Source: Acuticoccus sediminis (GTDB lineage: Bacteria > Pseudomonadota > Alphaproteobacteria > Rhizobiales > Amorphaceae). From it: DNA of 64,000 nt. The notes under the pieces are model-generated. The model saw only the letters and a program-made list of their open reading frames with translations, was not told the origin of the DNA and searched no databases. The position numbers and the translations under genes were made by a program. The stretch is from the NCBI RefSeq assembly GCF_003258595.1, contig NZ_QHHQ01000001.1:558001-622000 (forward strand). Direction: 5' to 3'. Below, in pieces: positions 62,204-64,000 of this stretch. Each line of letters starts with the position of its first letter. Positions within the stretch are counted from its first letter, which is position 1.

Positions 62204-62335
62204 GGGGATCCTAAGGGTCTGGAGAGGGCGTGGTTTGCGGCGGTCGAGCGGCAAACCCAGGTTCCTCGCACGCGTTACATATGCTACATCAATCCAGAAC
62301 AAACTGAATTTTCGACGGGCGCTTTTACGTCGAGG

Positions 62336-62350
62336 AACCTTCTCGAGGTT
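62336..62350. promoter_or_regulatory. AACCT-N5-AGGTT repeat before the S24 regulator, candidate operator
   Basis: AACCTTCTCGAGGTT, a 15-base inverted repeat 37 bases upstream of the regulator start. It has the size of an XRE-type operator and might serve autoregulation. Low confidence. Confidence 0.25.
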
Positions 62351-62387
62351 ACTCCAAGTGGTGTTCGCCTGTGAGCAGGAGGGGGCA

Positions 62388-63023
62388 ATGCTCGCTCATA
62401 ACGACGTGTGGAACGCGATCGACGAGCTTGCGGCGAAGCACGGGATGTCCCCCTCAGGACTTGCCCGCCGTAGTGGACTTGATCCTACAACTTTTAATAA
62501 GAGCAAGCGCTTCGCGTCGGATGGCCGGCCGCGCTGGCCCTCGACCGAATCGATCGCCAAGATCCTGAAGGCGACGAATACTTCGATCTCCCAGCTGTTC
62601 GGCTTCGCGGACACCGGCCGTCAGGCGCCGCACGTGTCGATCCCGCTGATCGGCGAGGCCCACGCCGGGTTCGAAAGCTCGCTCCCCGCCGGGACGGACA
62701 GTGTCGCCGTTCCCAGCCCGCCGCGCATCATCTCCTTCCCCGACCGCCGGCACGAGCCGCTCTACGCCCTGTCCGTCGTCGGCGATTCGATGCAGCCCCT
62801 CTACCGTGATGGCGACGTGCTCTTCATCTCGCCGAACGCGGCGGCCAACGCCGGCGATCGCGTCGTGGTCAAGCTGACCAACAACGAGGTCGCGGTGAAG
62901 GTGCTGAAGGAGATCCGCGACGACGGGTACGAGTTCCACGCCGTCAATCCGGACCATTCCGACGTGTCGCTGCGCACCTCCGACGTCGACTGGATCGCAC
63001 GGATCGTCTACGCGACCCAGTAA
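62388..63023 (+). CDS. XRE-family regulator with S24 (LexA/CI-like) peptidase domain
   Basis: 211 residues. N-terminal helix-turn-helix (MSPSGLARRSGLDPTTFNKSKR, STESIAKILKATNTSISQLFGF), then an S24 domain with the catalytic Ser in VVGDSMQPLY and Lys in NNEVAVKVLK. An Ala-Gly pair for cleavage lies in EAHAGFESS. AGGAGGG lies before the ATG. It resembles phage CI-type and cellular PrtR-like repressors that self-cleave in DNA damage, but no prophage genes surround it. It lies 35 bases from the convergent end of a repair exonuclease gene. Confidence 0.85.
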   Translation: MLAHNDVWNAIDELAAKHGMSPSGLARRSGLDPTTFNKSKRFASDGRPRWPSTESIAKILKATNTSISQLFGFADTGRQAPHVSIPLIGEAHAGFESSLPAGTDSVAVPSPPRIISFPDRRHEPLYALSVVGDSMQPLYRDGDVLFISPNAAANAGDRVVVKLTNNEVAVKVLKEIRDDGYEFHAVNPDHSDVSLRTSDVDWIARIVYATQ

Positions 63024-63058
63024 TCCGGCCTCCCAGCCACCCGTCGTCCGCACCGGCC

Positions 63059-64000
63059 TCAGGGCGCCGGCGCGTTGTCCTGCGTCAGCGTCTCCTCCGG
63101 GCCGTCGTCGCCGTCGCCGTAGCCGAGGAGGTGCAGCGGGCGGCAGTCGATGCCCTTGGTGCGCGCCCAGTGACACAGCGCATCCTCCTGACCGTGCGTG
63201 ACCCAGACCTGCTCGGCCCCGGTCTCCACGATCGTGGTGCAGAGGTCTTCCCAGTCCGCATGGTCGGAGATGACCAGCGGCAGCTCGACGCCGCGCTGCC
63301 GTGCCCTCGCCCGCACGCGCATCCAGCCCGATGCGAAGGCGGTCACCGCGTCGCCGAAGCGCTGCGCCCAGCGGTCGTTGAGCGAGCCGGGCGGGCACAG
63401 GACGATCTCTCCCGCGAGAGACTTGCGGTCGACGTCGCGCACCGGCAGCAGCGTGCCGAAGTCCTGCCCCTCGGACTCGTAGTGCGCCGTCAGCCGCTCC
63501 AGCGCGCCGTGCAGGTAGACGGGACGGTCGTAGCCGGCGGCCCGGATCAGCGCGAGGACGCGCTGCGCCTTCCCGAGCGCGTAGGCGCCGACGAGGTGCG
63601 GCCGGTCCGGGAACAGGCCGACGGACTGGAGCAGCGTCGCCACCTCGTCCGCCGCGTCGGGATGGCGGAACACCGGCAGCGCGAACGTCGCCTCCGTGAC
63701 GAAGTGATCGCACGGGACGAGCTCGAACGGCGCGCACGTCGGATCCGTCTGCCGCTTGTAGTCGCCGGAGACGACCGCGCGACGCCCTCCCGCCTCGAGC
63801 GAGATCTGCGCCGAGCCGAGCACGTGGCCGGCAGGGTGGAAGCGCACGGTGACGTCGCCGATCCGGACAGCCTCGCCGTAGCCGATCCCCTGGCGCGTGC
63901 CGGCGAAGGCCTCGCCGTAGCGAACGGCCATGATGCCCAGTGTCTCGGGCGTGGCGAGCACGGCGGCGTGGCCCGGTCGGGCGTGGTCGGCGTGACCGTG
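63059..64000 (-). CDS. Ligase-associated DNA damage response exonuclease, truncated by window edge
   Basis: The C-terminal 313 residues of a metallo-beta-lactamase / beta-CASP nuclease. The right edge (63983 to 64000) encodes HGHADH, the metal-binding HxHxDH motif, so only the N-terminus is missing. Further blocks: HPAGHVLGSAQISLE, VVSGDYKRQTDP, TEATFALPVF, LPLVISDHADWEDL, and the C-terminal QVWVTHGQEDAL. These match the exonuclease of the ligase-associated repair set. The family is usually about 330 to 350 residues. It is convergent with the S24 regulator gene. Confidence 0.9.
   Translation of the reverse strand, partial: HGHADHARPGHAAVLATPETLGIMAVRYGEAFAGTRQGIGYGEAVRIGDVTVRFHPAGHVLGSAQISLEAGGRRAVVSGDYKRQTDPTCAPFELVPCDHFVTEATFALPVFRHPDAADEVATLLQSVGLFPDRPHLVGAYALGKAQRVLALIRAAGYDRPVYLHGALERLTAHYESEGQDFGTLLPVRDVDRKSLAGEIVLCPPGSLNDRWAQRFGDAVTAFASGWMRVRARARQRGVELPLVISDHADWEDLCTTIVETGAEQVWVTHGQEDALCHWARTKGIDCRPLHLLGYGDGDDGPEETLTQDNAPAP

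Overview
The window is GC-rich, densely coded chromosomal DNA of an alphaproteobacterium. The conserved block ppsR-aroE-coaE-dnaQ / secB / fxsA / Tim44-mltA-smr on one side of a hemE-hemJ-rho block, followed by mnmE-mnmG-rsmG-parA-parB, is the origin-proximal gene order of Hyphomicrobiales (Rhizobiales) and Caulobacter. A thuEFGK-type transporter and the ligase-associated DNA repair genes fit Hyphomicrobiales. The genus cannot be fixed from the sequence alone. No tRNA, rRNA, CRISPR array, insertion sequence or prophage was seen.

Layout. 1-6.9 kb: end of a phosphoesterase gene, a D-amino acid dehydrogenase gene (dadA) behind a tandem glycine riboswitch, a PQQ glucose-type dehydrogenase split into a membrane protein and a secreted catalytic protein, trpS and a hemerythrin. 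6.9-13.7 kb: smr, mltA, Tim44-like, fxsA, secB, dnaQ, coaE, aroE and ppsR. 13.66-14.05 kb: a gene-free stretch between ppsR and hemE with a TTAA-N7-TTAA CtrA-type site, DnaA-box-like sequences and two GANTC sites, the best candidate for the replication origin. 14-25.8 kb: hemE, hemJ, rho, an MFS exporter, a DUF255 protein, then mnmE-mnmG-rsmG-parA-parB, with a perfect parS inside the first codons of mnmG about 8 kb from the putative origin. 25.9-33 kb: housekeeping and accessory genes (HupE/UreJ-like protein, pyrB, histone-deacetylase-like amidohydrolase, DUF1328, a small secreted protein, acyl-CoA ligase, chemoreceptor).

33-52.4 kb is a nutrient-uptake region: a TRAP transporter operon with an Asp/Glu-racemase-like enzyme; a ThuEFGK-type sugar ABC transporter; then a peptide-type ABC operon with two recently duplicated binding proteins, two permeases, a fused double ATPase, a 61-residue protein and an amidase, facing a dimethylformamidase-like large subunit. 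Together the last group looks like uptake and hydrolysis of an amide compound (inference).

52.6-64 kb: a PAS-GGDEF-EAL protein with a degenerate GGDEF, then three members of the ligase-associated DNA damage response set (pdeM, DEXH helicase, exonuclease cut by the window edge), interleaved with a DUF5993-dsbB pair, a zinc metallopeptidase, asd, a DUF952 protein and an XRE-S24 repressor-like regulator. The ligase itself is not in the window.

Many neighbouring genes share ATGA, GTGA or TGATG overlaps (translational coupling) and starts are often GTG or TTG. Start sites below were chosen by ribosome binding sites and family N-termini. Family assignments are from recognition of motifs in the translations; no database search was run.
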